Program-made: the position numbers and the translations under genes
Source of the DNA: Cordia subcordata
Taxonomy: Eukaryota; Streptophyta; Magnoliopsida; Boraginales; Cordiaceae
NCBI GenBank assembly: GCA_028554755.1
Contig: JAPTOF010000015.1
Span: forward strand, 4,588,001-4,652,000
Length of the DNA stretch: 64,000 nt
Direction of reading: 5' to 3'
In this document: piece after piece, positions 35,904 to 46,754 of the stretch
How positions within the stretch are numbered: the first letter of the stretch is position 1
How the letters are laid out: every line of letters starts with the position of its first letter
The notes under the pieces: generated by a model
Seen by the model: only the letters and a program-made list of their open reading frames with translations
Databases searched by the model: none
What the model was told of the DNA's origin: nothing

Positions 35904-36004
35904 ATGTACCTTAAGACCTCTATTTTCATCTCATCCTACAAGATTAATCCTATGTGTCCAATCATAATGGTCCATCCCTAGAAATAGAGACTATGCATCC
36001 CTCA

Positions 36005-36202
36005 TCCCTATACAAAGGTCACTCAATCAAGGCTAGGTAAAATGCCCTTAAGCATTCCCAATTCATCATTCTCAGTCATGGTCTCCTTAACATTGCCCTC
36101 AACACATGGGTCTATAGCATGAATCATAAAGCAATCTTCCTCATCATTATTTCCATCTACACTAGCTTTATTTATTGCCTCTGCAACCTTTATAGTAGAC
36201 TT
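36005..36202 (-). pseudogene. Protease-RT linker remnant of the mosaic element
   Basis: Minus-strand translation includes KVAEAINKASVDGNNDEEDC then FMIHAIDPCVEG, an acidic linker with the hydrophobic ID-Cys core seen after Athila protease. It should continue the protease at 55075, from which it is separated by the 36203-55074 insertion. Confidence 0.6.
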
Positions 36203-36711
36203 TGATAAGCTTAATTTTTCCTATATTTTTATGCCTCTTAAACTAGAATTTTGAGTTTGATTGAATTCTATTTTAGAATAAATTCTACCTAATGGGAGTC
36301 ATTTTTCTATTAATTTTATAGGTGGAATAAATGTGGATTTTTGAAGGAAAATAAACCCTTTCAATCTTTTGGTCATAACTTCTCGCTCGAATCTTAGAAT
36401 TAGGTGGTTTAAGATGTCAATGAAAAGTTCACGATGAGACCTACAACTTTCTTATTTAGAGCTTCAGCTAATTCTATCGTTAAGATGGTCAAAGTCGCAA
36501 TGGAAATTTTTGGGCTGAAAATGAAGAAAAGTTGTTACTTCCAGCAAGAAGAAAACTTCTCCCTTTACCTGAAATGCTCTCACCTCTCACTAAACACTTC
36601 TCTTTCGGCCTCCTTTGCACCACTTTACTCCTCCTCTTTTCTAGCACTACACACCATCACTTTGCCTAAGCATTTTCTCAATCCCGTCCTCAAGCTCCTC
36701 TCTTTGGCTAC

Positions 36712-38121
36712 GTGGCTAAGAAAAAGAAAGGAGCTCACTCGCCCGTGCGTGCTAGTGCTAGATTATCAGCTAAAAAGCTAGCTAAGGAAATTTGTTCTTC
36801 TCCAAATCAAACTCAAAATGAGCTGGAGGAGGTTGACTCAACATCTTCAAGTTCTCTTTTTGAGAATGAAGAGGTTTCTTCAACCTCTAGCAAAGAGCTA
36901 CATGAAGCTTTTGCGGCTTTCGAATTAGGCAAGACGTACAAGGAACACATGGATGAGAAAGACAAAGCAAAGGCTGATCTTGTGAAAAGCTTATCTAGGA
37001 AAGCAAAATCCGTTTCTTCTTCGAGTAAGAAGGGAGATTACACTTCGGGCAAAAAACATGCTGAAATCGAACTTGCAAACAATCTCTTTGCCCTTCCACC
37101 ACAAGGAAAAGATTTGGATGGTTCTGGTAGCGCAAATAAGATTGAGGATCAAGACTTTGAAGCTCCTAGTTCGTCCTATGGCAATCAAAATTTGAAGGAA
37201 GAGGAAAGAGAAGACAAGTTATTACCTGATGGACACTTTGTCCATTCCTCAGACAAAGACCAAGGCCTTCTTTTGGAAAAGTCTCCAAATGCAATTGGCA
37301 GCAACTTTTTGGCAAGTCCTATGCAAAACTCGACACCTCATCCTCAAATTTCAAGAATAGTACAAAATTCACATGAGCCAAGTCAAAATCAGATTGAAAT
37401 TGTTAAAGAAAACTCTTTCCCTTCACTCGGCTTCAGCATACATGCTAACATGGAAAAAGGTGAGACCCACACTCCTTATGACTTGGTTGCCAAATCATTT
37501 AAAAACTCCACATCAGCACCCAATCAAGTTACACATTTTAGCAAGCAAGTAAGCTCGGCCTTGCATGAAGAACGTTAGGGAGGAAAAGATACAAGCAACT
37601 TGGAGGACCTCAAAGATAAAGGCCAAGATGGTAAACAACCTAATGCTTAGAGGAAACCACCATCATTAAGGTATGTACCTACACCTACCATGCCATCCTC
37701 AAATTGGGGAGGAGATTTTGCGGAGTTTGTTGATAATTGCTTGCAATTTAATGAAGAACATGAAATCAAAATGGTTGATGGTGTAAGAGATATGGTTGAC
37801 CTACCAGATGACATTTATGATGAAAGGGAAAAACTTTGGACTCTTTGGCTTGTGGGACAATTTCTCGAAGCTCCTCCCCTATTCTTCTTAATAAAAAATA
37901 TGGTTGAATTTGCTTGGGGAAAATTCGGTCAAGTTGAGATTTTTAACAAAGGAAAAGGGTTACAAGTTTTCAAATTCAAAAAAGAAGAATATTGTCAAAG
38001 AGTGCTCCAACAACTATGGCATGTCAATCACAGGCACCTCCTCTTAAGAAAATGGAAGCCAAACCTAGAATATGTCAATTTGCATTGCAATAAAGTTCCA
38101 ATTACAAACAAAGGGAAATGA
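36712..38121 (+). pseudogene. L1 ORF1 (DUF4283-like nucleic-acid-binding protein)
   Basis: One frame from 36712 to 38121 with two TAG stops (37576 and about 37648). The first codon is GTG where ATG would be expected (ATG to GTG). Residues 1-290 are Lys/Ser/Glu rich and disordered (AKKKKGAHSPVRASARLSAK at the start). The C-terminal part (37690-38121) has LWTLWLVGQFLEAPPLFFLI, VEFAWGKFGQVEIF and HLLLRKWKPNLE, the pattern of DUF4283 in plant retrotransposons. It would bind L1 RNA. No CCHC knuckle was seen. The stop TGA overlaps the ATG at 38118. Confidence 0.8.
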
Positions 38122-41100
38122 AATGCTTGATCAATAAACCAAACTTGGACATCTTTTGCGTTTTGGAATCAAAAGTGGTCAATAAGGATTGTATCCAAAC
38201 TATTTGCTTCTCTTTTGATACTTTGGGTTTTGATAACCATCTTGATGATCATGTTTGCGGTAGACTTTGGGTCTTTTGGAAAAGAAGCATCAAAGCAACA
38301 TTCATTGACTCTTTTGATCAAGGCATTCTTTTTTGTTTCGAGGATGCTAATGATTCCTTTCTTGTGGGTCTTGTTTATGGCCGAAATGATCATACCTTGA
38401 GAAGCGAACTTTGGAAAAAGATTGGCAAATGGAGTAATTGGTGTGAAGATAAGCTTCTTTGCATTCTTGGGGCCTTCAATGAAATCCTAAATTGTGGAGA
38501 TAGATCTTCTTCCACTACTATTCCAAATAGTGCAAAGGAGTTTAAAAGTTACAGTACCTCTTCAAATCTTCATGAAATCAATGGACTTGGCCTTGTTTCA
38601 CTTGGACCATCAAAAGTTCTTCAAACTCCTTTTTGGCTAGCAAGCTTGATAGAGCATTGGTGAACTCAACATGGATGAAGGACATGCTTGAGACTCTCTT
38701 AATTGTGGACAATCCTAGCATCTCTGATCATTACCCGCTTATTGTACATACTTGTAAGTCTTGGTCTTCATCTCCAAAGCCCTTTAAATTCTATAATGCT
38801 TGGACTTCTAAAGATGGATTCTTGGAGATTTTTCAACAAATTTGGAGTGCATGGGTTTTTAGCACTCCAATTTATTGTCTCTACAAAAAGCAAAAAGCAC
38901 TGAAGCATGCTCTTAAGGAATTTGATAAGGAATTCTACTCTTGCATCCCGTACAAGTTAAATGAGCTTAGGGCTGAACTTTGTGAGATTCAAATGGCCAT
39001 TTATAGTGGCAATCAAAATGGAGATATTATTGAAAAGAAGAAATCTCTCATGATGCAAATTGACTCTTTTGATGTGACATACAAATCCATCCTCCACCAA
39101 AAGACAAGGCTCGAATGGATCAAGGAGGGAGATGCAAACACTAGATTCTTCAACAAAGTTATCAAAGGAAGAAGGCACAAGAACTCCATTCATGCCATCA
39201 AAAACAACTCCGGGTGTCTTCTTACCATTGAAAGTGAAGTCAAAGTGGAATTTGTTGGGTTCTTTAAACAGCTCCTTGGTACTCAAAAAAGAGTAAATGC
39301 AAATCTCAATGAGATAAAGAACATTATTGGGAAGTCTATCACTAAGGAAATGGAAGAAACCCTTCTTGCTCCAATCACCAAGGAAGAAATCAGAAACACT
39401 CTCTTCTCTCTTAATCCCAACAAAAGCCTAGGTCTAGATGGATTCACCTCACACTTTTATATGACCACTTGGGAGATTTTTGGTGAAGATGTCACAAATG
39501 CAATTGGCTCATTTTTCAACTCCTACAAATTACTCAAGGAGGTAAATGCTACAATCATTGCTCTTGTTCCCAAAATTAATAATCCCTCAATGGTCAGGGA
39601 TTTTAGGCCTATTTCATGTTGCAATACTATTTATAAATGCATTTCAAAGCTGATTGCAAATAGGCTTAAACCTTTCCTTTTAGAAATCATTTCTTGGAAT
39701 CAGTGTACATTTATCAAGGTTAGGCTTATCAATGAAAATATCATTATTGCTCATGATATTATGAGGGGTTATTCTAGAAGTAATATATCACCAAGATATG
39801 CCCTCAAAGTGGACATTATGAAGGCTTTTGATTCCTTGAGTTGGGATTTTATTGAGATTACTTTGATTGCTTTTGGCTTCCCTAGAGACTTTGTTGATTG
39901 GATTTTGGCATGCATCAAGACTCCTAGCTACTTAATTGCCATCAATAGGAGCTTGGAAGGCTATTTCAAGGGGGCTAATAGAGTGAGATAAGGGGATCCA
40001 CTTTCCTTTTACATTTTTGTCATTTGTATGGAAGTTCTCTCTTGCATGCTTAATCATCTTGAAAACTCCCTGGCATTTAAATATCATCCAAAATGTGCAA
40101 ACTTGAAACTCAACCATTTATGCTTTGCGGATGATGTCTTCATTTTTAGTAAGGGAGACATGGAGTCCATTGATTGCATCCTCAAAACTCTTGAAACTTT
40201 CACCTCTTTTTCGGGGTTGTCCATGAATAAAGCAAAAAGTGACAGTTTTCTTGGTGGTATCACAAATGAAGAAAGAGTTGAAATCATCCACAAGGTGGGG
40301 TTCAAGGAAGGAACACTTCCTATTAGATATTTGGGCATCCTACTTGTTACAAGAAATCTTCGAAAATCTGATTGTATGCCACTTTTGGAGAAAATTGATG
40401 GTAAACTTGAGGGATGGGTCAACAAATCGCTTTTCTTTGCTGGTAGACTTCTTCTTATTAAATCCACACTCACTCAAGTTTGTGCCTTTTGGGTGAATGC
40501 AACACTCCTTCCCAAAGGAATTATGGCAACCATTGAAGCAAAATTTGAAGCTTTCCTTTAGAGGGATACGGGGCCTAAGGTTGCATGGAAGGAAGTTTGC
40601 CTACCTTATGATGAAAGAGGACGTGGAGTTAGAAGGCTTAATGAAATCAACACAACCTTTCTTTTGAAATGCTTTTAGAGAATGTACTCAATCCAGGACT
40701 CACTTTGGAGTAGAAAGATACATGTGAACTACATCAAAGAAAAGACTATTTGGACACACCCTTGCCCGAAAGATGCTAGTTAGGTTTTGAAAACTCTCCT
40801 CTCCATCCGAGACCTTGCTAGACAACATATCCATCACGTTGTTGGAAGTGGAGAAAACACCTTCTTTTGGCATGACAAGTGACATCCAGAGGGCATCCTT
40901 GCACACCATTGGAGCTCAATCATTCTGTCACCATCATATCATGCAAACGTGGCCTCTATTTATCACAATGGCAATTGGCAATGGCCAAATCATCTCCACC
41001 AAGTAAGTTTTCCTAATTTGGAAGTCAATGAGAATGAGGAGGATGGTTTTGTTTGGTCCCTTTCCAAAAACGGGGATTTTTCCTTCAAAAGCACTTGGGA

Positions 41101-41649
41101 TCACATTAGAAACAAAGGTCTCCCATTTCATTGGAAAAATCTTGTTTGGCAAAAGGACATAACCCAAGACATGGCTTCCTGGTTTGGCTCACAATCAAGG
41201 ATACGCTAAGTACAAAATTCAGAATGCTCAGTTGGGGCATCTCTCTTAGCCCTCTTTGCAACTTTTGTCATTTGGGATGTGAAAACTGGGACCATCTTTT
41301 CTTTGAATGCAGCTTTACAAGAAGGATATGGGGGAGAGGATTAAAGATTACTATGATGCCTAAAAATTTGATTGTTTGGGATGACATTTTGGATTTTCTC
41401 ACTCCACTTGCTCTTGAAAAAAATATGAAGGCAACCATCTTAAAGCACTATCTTGGAGCTTCTATCTATCATATTTGGCTTGAAAGGAACAATCACATCT
41501 TTAAGTTGCAAGCCCAAACCGAAGAAAACATTTTTCTCTCAATTTTTAATGATGTACGATCAATAATCTCTTGTTGTAAAATTTTTTCTCCTACTCGCAC
41601 GAACTTTAAACTTGGGAAGAAGTGGAAAATAGAAGATACAATTGTGTAG
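38118..41649 (+). pseudogene. L1 ORF2: endonuclease, reverse transcriptase, zf-RVT
   Basis: Endonuclease (38118-38800): NLDIFCVLESKV, LVGLVYGRND, GAFNEILN (the usual catalytic Asp of GDFN is Ala), then after a frameshift near 38630 KLDRALVNSTW and SDHYPLIV. RT: NPNKSLGLDGF, DFRPISCCNTIYK, ALKVDIMKAFDSLSWDFI, a TAA at 39989 in the GVRxGDPLS motif, and catalytic FADD at 40124-40135. Later: IRYLGILL, then several TAG stops (40559, 40676, about 40780). The zf-RVT region at about 41250-41310 has CNFCHLGCENWDHLFFEC. No RNase H domain follows. It is inactive. Except for the D-to-A change and the frameshift, the breaks are mostly Trp or Gln codons turned into stops. Confidence 0.92.
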
Positions 41650-41875
41650 GGCTTTCCACTCTTTTGGCTTTCATTTGTACTTTGTACTTTTGATCTCAAT
41701 AGATACTCACTTGCTTCTCAAAAAAATGAAGAAAAGTTGTTTAGTAATTATGGCATATGGACCCCACAAGCAATTACTACAAGCTAACTATTTTGATATG
41801 ATTGACGTGAATATGGGAAGAGAAACACGTGCAGGAAAGAAAGAAGGAAATATGAAAGAAAAAGAATTCTTCTTA

Positions 41876-42103
41876 GAGCCTGTTTAGATTGGCTTTTTTT
41901 TCAGGAAAAAGTACTTTTTTTCTTGAAAAATTTAAACTAAATTTGCAATAACTATTTGATTTGGCTTCCAAAAAAGCTGAAACTCTGAAAAAAGCTCAAA
42001 TACACCTTTTTTTAGAAGCCAGAATTTTTAGCTTCTAAAAAAAACTATTTTTCAAAAGCTATTAAAAAAAGCGCTTTTGAAAACAGCCAATCCAAACGAG
42101 CCC
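41876..42103. mobile_element. PIF/Harbinger-type MITE (Tourist-like)
   Basis: 228 bp with terminal inverted repeats GAGCCTGTTTAGATTGGCT and, reversed from the right end, GGGCTCGTTTGGATTGGCT. It is flanked by TTA at 41873-41875 and 42104-42106. The empty site cttcttacatttaaag in the 3' LTR (about 54370) has a single TTA. No coding capacity. Confidence 0.9.
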
Positions 42104-42340
42104 TTACATTTAAAGTCTTGAGGCAGTGTTGGACTTTGGCTTTAGTATGCCTATATATATGTGCATTGTACAAGAAAAAAAAAATAGAGGAGGCCTGGAG
42201 AAGATTTTACGAGGTGCAGCACTTGTGGAGCAATTTGAAGCCTCGCAATGTCCTTCATCAGTTTTTTTAGATTCGTATTTAAATTAATTCCAGTTTATTT
42301 TATTTTATTTTATTTTTTCTTTATTTTAGATTATGTCTAT

Positions 42341-43926
42341 TGATGTGTGTCATTTGTGCGTGTCTGTATCTAGTTTTTACATGCATGTTTAGAGGTGTTT
42401 AAAGCATAATTGAGTGTATTTAGTATAGAGTTTATGCATAACTGTTAATATTTGTACATAAGGTATTTTGATGGATAAATACTACACTAAGTGTTTTAGG
42501 AGTGTTTTAGAAGGGTTCGAGCTTACACGAGAAAGAAATGAGCTAACGGATGAAGACCAGAAGAAAAGGAATGAAGAAGGGAGCATTTTGACCCAGGCGG
42601 TCAACCCAGAAGAATTGCAGGCCCCAAAGAACATAAAAATTAAACTGGTCGAGTTGCCCTTTAGAGTCGACCGACTTGCTAGGTCGACCGACCAAGTCAG
42701 AAAGCCCCTATTAGTAAGCCGATCGAGTTTATCAAGGAGCCGGTTGACCGACTGTACGCTGAAGGTGTTTATAAATTGTTCGTTTCAGTTCATTTTCAGG
42801 GGAGGAACTTTATTTTCTAAAATCCTAATAAACCCTAACCCTTTACCCACTTCACAAAACACCCTAAATCACCATCTAAACCCCACACGAAGCTAGGATT
42901 GAAGCATTAAACAAAGATTTGAAGGATTTGTATGGATTTGGAAGCAAGGATTTAGGGAAGTTCTTCTTGTTCTTTCTCTATTTCTTGTAAATATGTTGCT
43001 AGATTAGGCTAGATTTAGGGTTGATTGTTGTTGTATATTAGATAAGGGCTTTGAATAATAGATTTGTGCAAATCTTTGGCTCTTAATACATGTTTGTTTA
43101 CATAAATTTGTGGCATGATTCAATATGTCTATGTATTGGAAATCAAACATGTCTATGTGTTTGTTAAAATGCCTAAGTGAATATGCATGTGTTATTTGTG
43201 CTTTAAATATTCTTATCTACTTATGTGGGTGATGTGATTGTGCTTAATCTCATGGCTTTGCTTAGTAGAGTAGGCTTTAGCTTTAAATCCAGCTAATAGG
43301 TTACATGCTATGCTTAGTCGAGTTTAGGTGCTAGCCCTTGGCTTTAAACCTAGCCAAGCGGATAAGTTAATCTAGACTAGAGTATCCCTTACCCACGTTA
43401 GTGTTGGTTAATCGAGCCTTAATGTCACGTAGTGTTTAGGTGCTAGTCCTTGGCTTTAAACCCAGCCAAGAGGATAAGTTCTAAGCACGGATTGCGTAGG
43501 CTAGGAGGGATTGGCCCTTAGCTTTAAACCCAGCTAACGGGTTAAACCACTAGTATTGGTTAATAGAGCCCCCGATCAACACAAAGGTAATAGAAGTCTT
43601 GAGCCTTAGATAGACCTCATCCGTTATCATAGTCCAAGTCTAGTTGCAATGTGATCGCCCTAGGTCCCCTTCTTCTTTGTTAGTTCTTCCTTCCTTAGTT
43701 TGGCTGCTTTAATTCTTCCATAGATTAGTTCTTATTTTCCTTTTTTTTCTGAGCTCCCTTCTATCCTAAAGAAAGCACACACACCCACGTAGCTAGTTTG
43801 AGGCACCCAAGCACATAGAGACCAAACTAAGGTAGCCTCCTTGTGGAGACAATACCCGCACTCGAATCCACTATACCACAAACGATCCGTACACTTGTGG
43901 GTGTAAAATTCGATACGTACACATCA
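42341..43926 (+). repeat. 5' LTR of the ORFx element
   Basis: TGATGTGTGTCATTTG...GTACACATCA, 1586 bp, with 8-bp terminal inverted repeats TGATGTGT/ACACATCA. It contains CpG-rich GTCGACCGAC motifs (42655-42750), a TATA box at 42768, two CATGTCTATGTG motifs (about 43120-43165) and four TTGGCT/TTAGCT hairpins (43277-43537). Confidence 0.93.
42768..42776 (+). promoter_or_regulatory. LTR TATA box
   Basis: TTTATAAAT, about 430 bp into the LTR and just after the GTCGACC palindrome cluster. The same TTTATAAATTG occurs at 48146-48154 in the 3' LTR and near 25378 in the related solo LTR. Transcription would start about 30 bp downstream. Confidence 0.7.
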
Positions 43927-43932
43927 AGTTTT

Positions 43933-43950
43933 TGGCGCCGTTGTTGGGGA
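43933..43950 (+). promoter_or_regulatory. tRNA-Asp primer-binding site
   Basis: TGGCGCCGTTGTTGGGGA: 16 of 18 match to the PBS complementary to the tRNA-Asp 3' end, six bases after the LTR. Confidence 0.93.
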
Positions 43951-44147
43951 GACACGGTATTGGTTCTTTGTGTGCTTTTGTGTTTGCGATTGGTTGCTTG
44001 CGCGTGCACTATCTTTACTTGCTTTTCATTTTTTGAAAACTAAAAAAAATTTGAAAAAAAAAATCTCGAAAAATCCAAAAAAAATTAAAAAATTTTAAAA
44101 TTAAAAAAAATTGATTGTGAAGAGGTTTTACTTGTGATTCATTGAAT

Positions 44148-46087
44148 ATGACCAATCCTAATGCTTCTTGGTGGTCACTTGTATCCTTTTCCCCACCACC
44201 AGAACGTGTCCCTTATACATGTCGCTTGTGTGGAAGTTTCATGCATCCTACCGTTTTCTATCCCGATGAGAATTCCCCATCTAGGGCTAGTGCTACTTAT
44301 GACCCCCCTAGTCATGCATTTTCATTTAGTAATCATGACTATAGGGATGCATATTCTTGTTATTGCAATCATTGTGGAAGCCGTGCTCATTTTCCTAGTG
44401 CTTGTCCCACCTTCCACCCTTATCCCCGATTGCATGCAATGCCCTATGCCCCTAGCAATCATACGCCCATGCATGCATCTATATCTAGCTATCATGATTC
44501 TAGGGAGTAACATCATGCATTTTCACAATGGGGTGAAGATGACTCTTTATTCCATTCACCTTCTAGTTTCAATTGTCCACCTCCAACACCTTCTTTTTCC
44601 ACCCATTCCTCGCCCGAGTTTTTTGATGGTTATGTGCAAAATGATTTTCAACATGACTACCCTTTCCACTCGGTTGAGCCCTCTTCTTTTAGGTCATCCT
44701 TAAGTTATGAAGAAAAGATTGCCTATCTACAATCACTCCTCCAATCTGATCGAGAGAGACTAGATAGCAGATGCAACAAGTTGACTATCTAGGTGAGTGC
44801 TTGAAGAGAGAGATTGAGAGTCAACAACCCGTTGTTCACAGTCTTGAGATACTTTTAGACTGGGTTGAGGAGATAGGAGAGAAACCTAGAGATGAGAACA
44901 ATAGGGGTGAAATTGATGGTGTTTCATAAAGTAATTTAGAAAGAAAGGTAGATAGAGATATCACATCTTGCAATAAGGATGAGAGTGAGCATGATAGTAA
45001 TTTGGTTCTTAGTGACTCTTATGGTTATGTTTTAGAGGAAATAGTACCCTATCCTCTTGTGCTTTCGTCGCCACCCACTGAGTCATGTGAACCTAACATT
45101 CCCTCTCCTCCTACACTGCCCACACACATGGAGGTTGAGTCCCATGTCGATAGTACTCAATTGCATTCCAAGTTGGCATTTATGAAGTTTAGCATGAATT
45201 CTTCCCTTGAGCATTCATGCATACATGATAAGGAATCCGTTGAGTCCTCTTTGTCCCTTCCATTTGTGCCTACTCCTTGTGAAGAGCACGATAAGGAGAT
45301 GACAACCACTAGTGATGAATTTATGGAAGCATTTGATGAGATCTTTGCTAGTGTGGATTTGGAGTCATTTATTGGGGAGAATAGAGCATCAATTTTAGAG
45401 TTTTTGTACGATAAGTCTCTGGGAGTTAAGGATTGTTGTGTTGAGGAGAATAGCCACTCCAAGAAGACACTTAAGGAAGAAATTGACGAGCTTGAAATTG
45501 CGATCTATGGGTCTTTGGGTGTGTTTGATGAATCATTGTTGATACCTTCTGCCACCCTCTCCACTAGGGAATTGATTGATGAGGTTAAGCATTTTTTAGA
45601 TGAATATGAACCTTCCCTTGGTTTGAGTAAGCCCATTAAGATCGAATCCACCCCTTGCGAGGAGTTAGAGCGACCTAGGCTTGAAAATGGTATATTTTGT
45701 GGAGAAGAAGAGTTTAGTACGTCCAATTCCCCTATCCTTGCTTCTCCTTCTCCTAATGTCATTCTTACTCCCCTTGCCCATGCCATTGAGCCTTCCTATT
45801 TGGAGCTCACGTTTATGCCTTCGTGCATAGAATACTTTCATCTAGGGTTAGAAAGCACGTTTCTTATGCTGTATGCATATGACTTATTTATAACCTATAA
45901 GGATGGTGTATTTTTAGCCCTTGATTTTGGTAAGAAAGCCATGGGTTGGCTAATTAAAGAGCAACCAGGACATGATTTTTCACATTTGATCATGCTTCAT
46001 TCCACACCTGCACCCACATGCTCATTTGATATATCGAGTGGGATCTTGAAAAGGGGTGCACCTTGCATTCATTGGCCCAACCTTTAG
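44148..46087 (+). pseudogene. ORFx: unrecognised acidic zinc-knuckle protein of a non-autonomous retroelement
   Basis: Starts MTNPNASWW about 200 bp after the PBS. Residues 25-38 (44220-44261) form a CCHC-like knuckle whose last Cys is Tyr. Residues 73-86 (44364-44405), CNHCGSRAHFPSAC, form a complete C-x2-C-x4-H-x4-C knuckle. A Tyr/Ser/His-rich region follows (FSFSNHDYRDAY), then a probable coiled coil (EEKIAYLQSLLQ..., about 44710-44900). The longest open part, 45002-46087, is acidic: EFMEAFDEIFASVDLESFIG, KKTLKEEIDELE, GSLGVFDESLL, LSTRELIDEVKHFLDEYE. Interruptions: TAA at 44508, a frameshift near 44770, a TAA near 44928. I do not recognise the family; it is not standard gag, protease or RT. 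By position and knuckles it could be a divergent gag-like RNA-binding protein (inference). Three other partial copies are in the window. Confidence 0.75.
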
Positions 46088-46203
46088 TGCATGACCCTTT
46101 TCCCTCTATCTTATGCGCTTTAATGATTACCTGGCAATTTGTGCCACGTAACTTTAAACATGTATTGCTTTAACATTGGTGCCTGGCTAAGGGTGTTAAA
46201 TTT

Positions 46204-46226
46204 AGCGCTACTAGGAGGCACCCTAG
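46204..46226 (+). other. Post-ORF hairpin
   Basis: GCGCTA followed by CTAGG-AGGCAC-CCTAG (46211-46226), 120 bp after the ORFx stop. It is the counterpart of the post-pol hairpin at 52156. Confidence 0.8.
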
Positions 46227-46714
46227 GCTTGTTCATATTTTTCTTGTTTTTCTTGTATTTATTTGCCTTTGCCTTTGTATGTAGTAGATTAGTTTTCTTG
46301 TACTTATTCTTACTTTGTACATAACAGATTAGTTTGCTTTTGTTTATCTTACCTTTTGGTAGTTTAGGCTTTCTTTTGTTTGTTTTCATTCTTAGTAGGT
46401 TAGATTTTTGCTCCCTTACTTGTTCTTGCTCCTTTCCTTCATTTGCGTATCAATCCTTACCCCTTGTTTACATCCTTGGTTATCATTTCAAATGTCAATG
46501 TGAGCTTGCATAGCATATCTTCTAATCTCTTCTTTGTTTTTTGAGCATTAGTGCTTTTTATAAAGACAGGGCTAGTAGATGATCAAACATCATTGACATT
46601 TAGGACTTCTATGCAAACAAGGTTGTATTGATCCATTCTTTACTTGTCCCTTTCTATCCCTCTCCATATTCCTCATATGTGTTTCATGTGCTTGCTTGTT
46701 ATGCTTAGATGCTA

Positions 46715-46754
46715 TTTGCTTGAGGACAAGCAAACTTTAGGTTTGGGGGTGTGG
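46715..46754 (+). other. Internal hairpin plus polypurine tract
   Basis: A perfect 8-bp stem TTTGCTTG-AGGA-CAAGCAAA (46715-46734) is followed by CTTTAGGTTTGGGGGTGTGG. It is the same module that precedes the 3' LTR, but lies about 900 bp upstream of that LTR and is not followed by an LTR start. Confidence 0.8.

Larger units (their letters stand above)
36536..41725 (+). mobile_element. L1-type LINE, apparently full length
   Basis: Flanked by the 15-bp duplication atgaagaaaagttgt (36521-36535 and 41726-41740). The target is uninterrupted in the 3' LTR at about 54226-54240. It contains a 5'UTR of about 176 bp, ORF1, ORF2 (endonuclease, RT, zinc-binding C-terminus) and a short A tail (41720-41725). 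At 5190 bp it fits plant L1s. Confidence 0.92.

Noticed and set aside
35371..35967. Plus-strand open frames over the ORFx fragment
   Set aside because: Shadows of the minus-strand ORFx half, which aligns to two other copies.
43927..44147. Search for a coding gag start between PBS and ORFx
   Set aside because: Only A/T-rich leader is present; no gag homology in any frame, so the element is treated as lacking gag.
44161..44703. 180-residue open frame overlapping the ORFx start
   Set aside because: Different frame from the zinc-knuckle ORF; His/Met/Leu-rich shadow caused by repeated cat codons.
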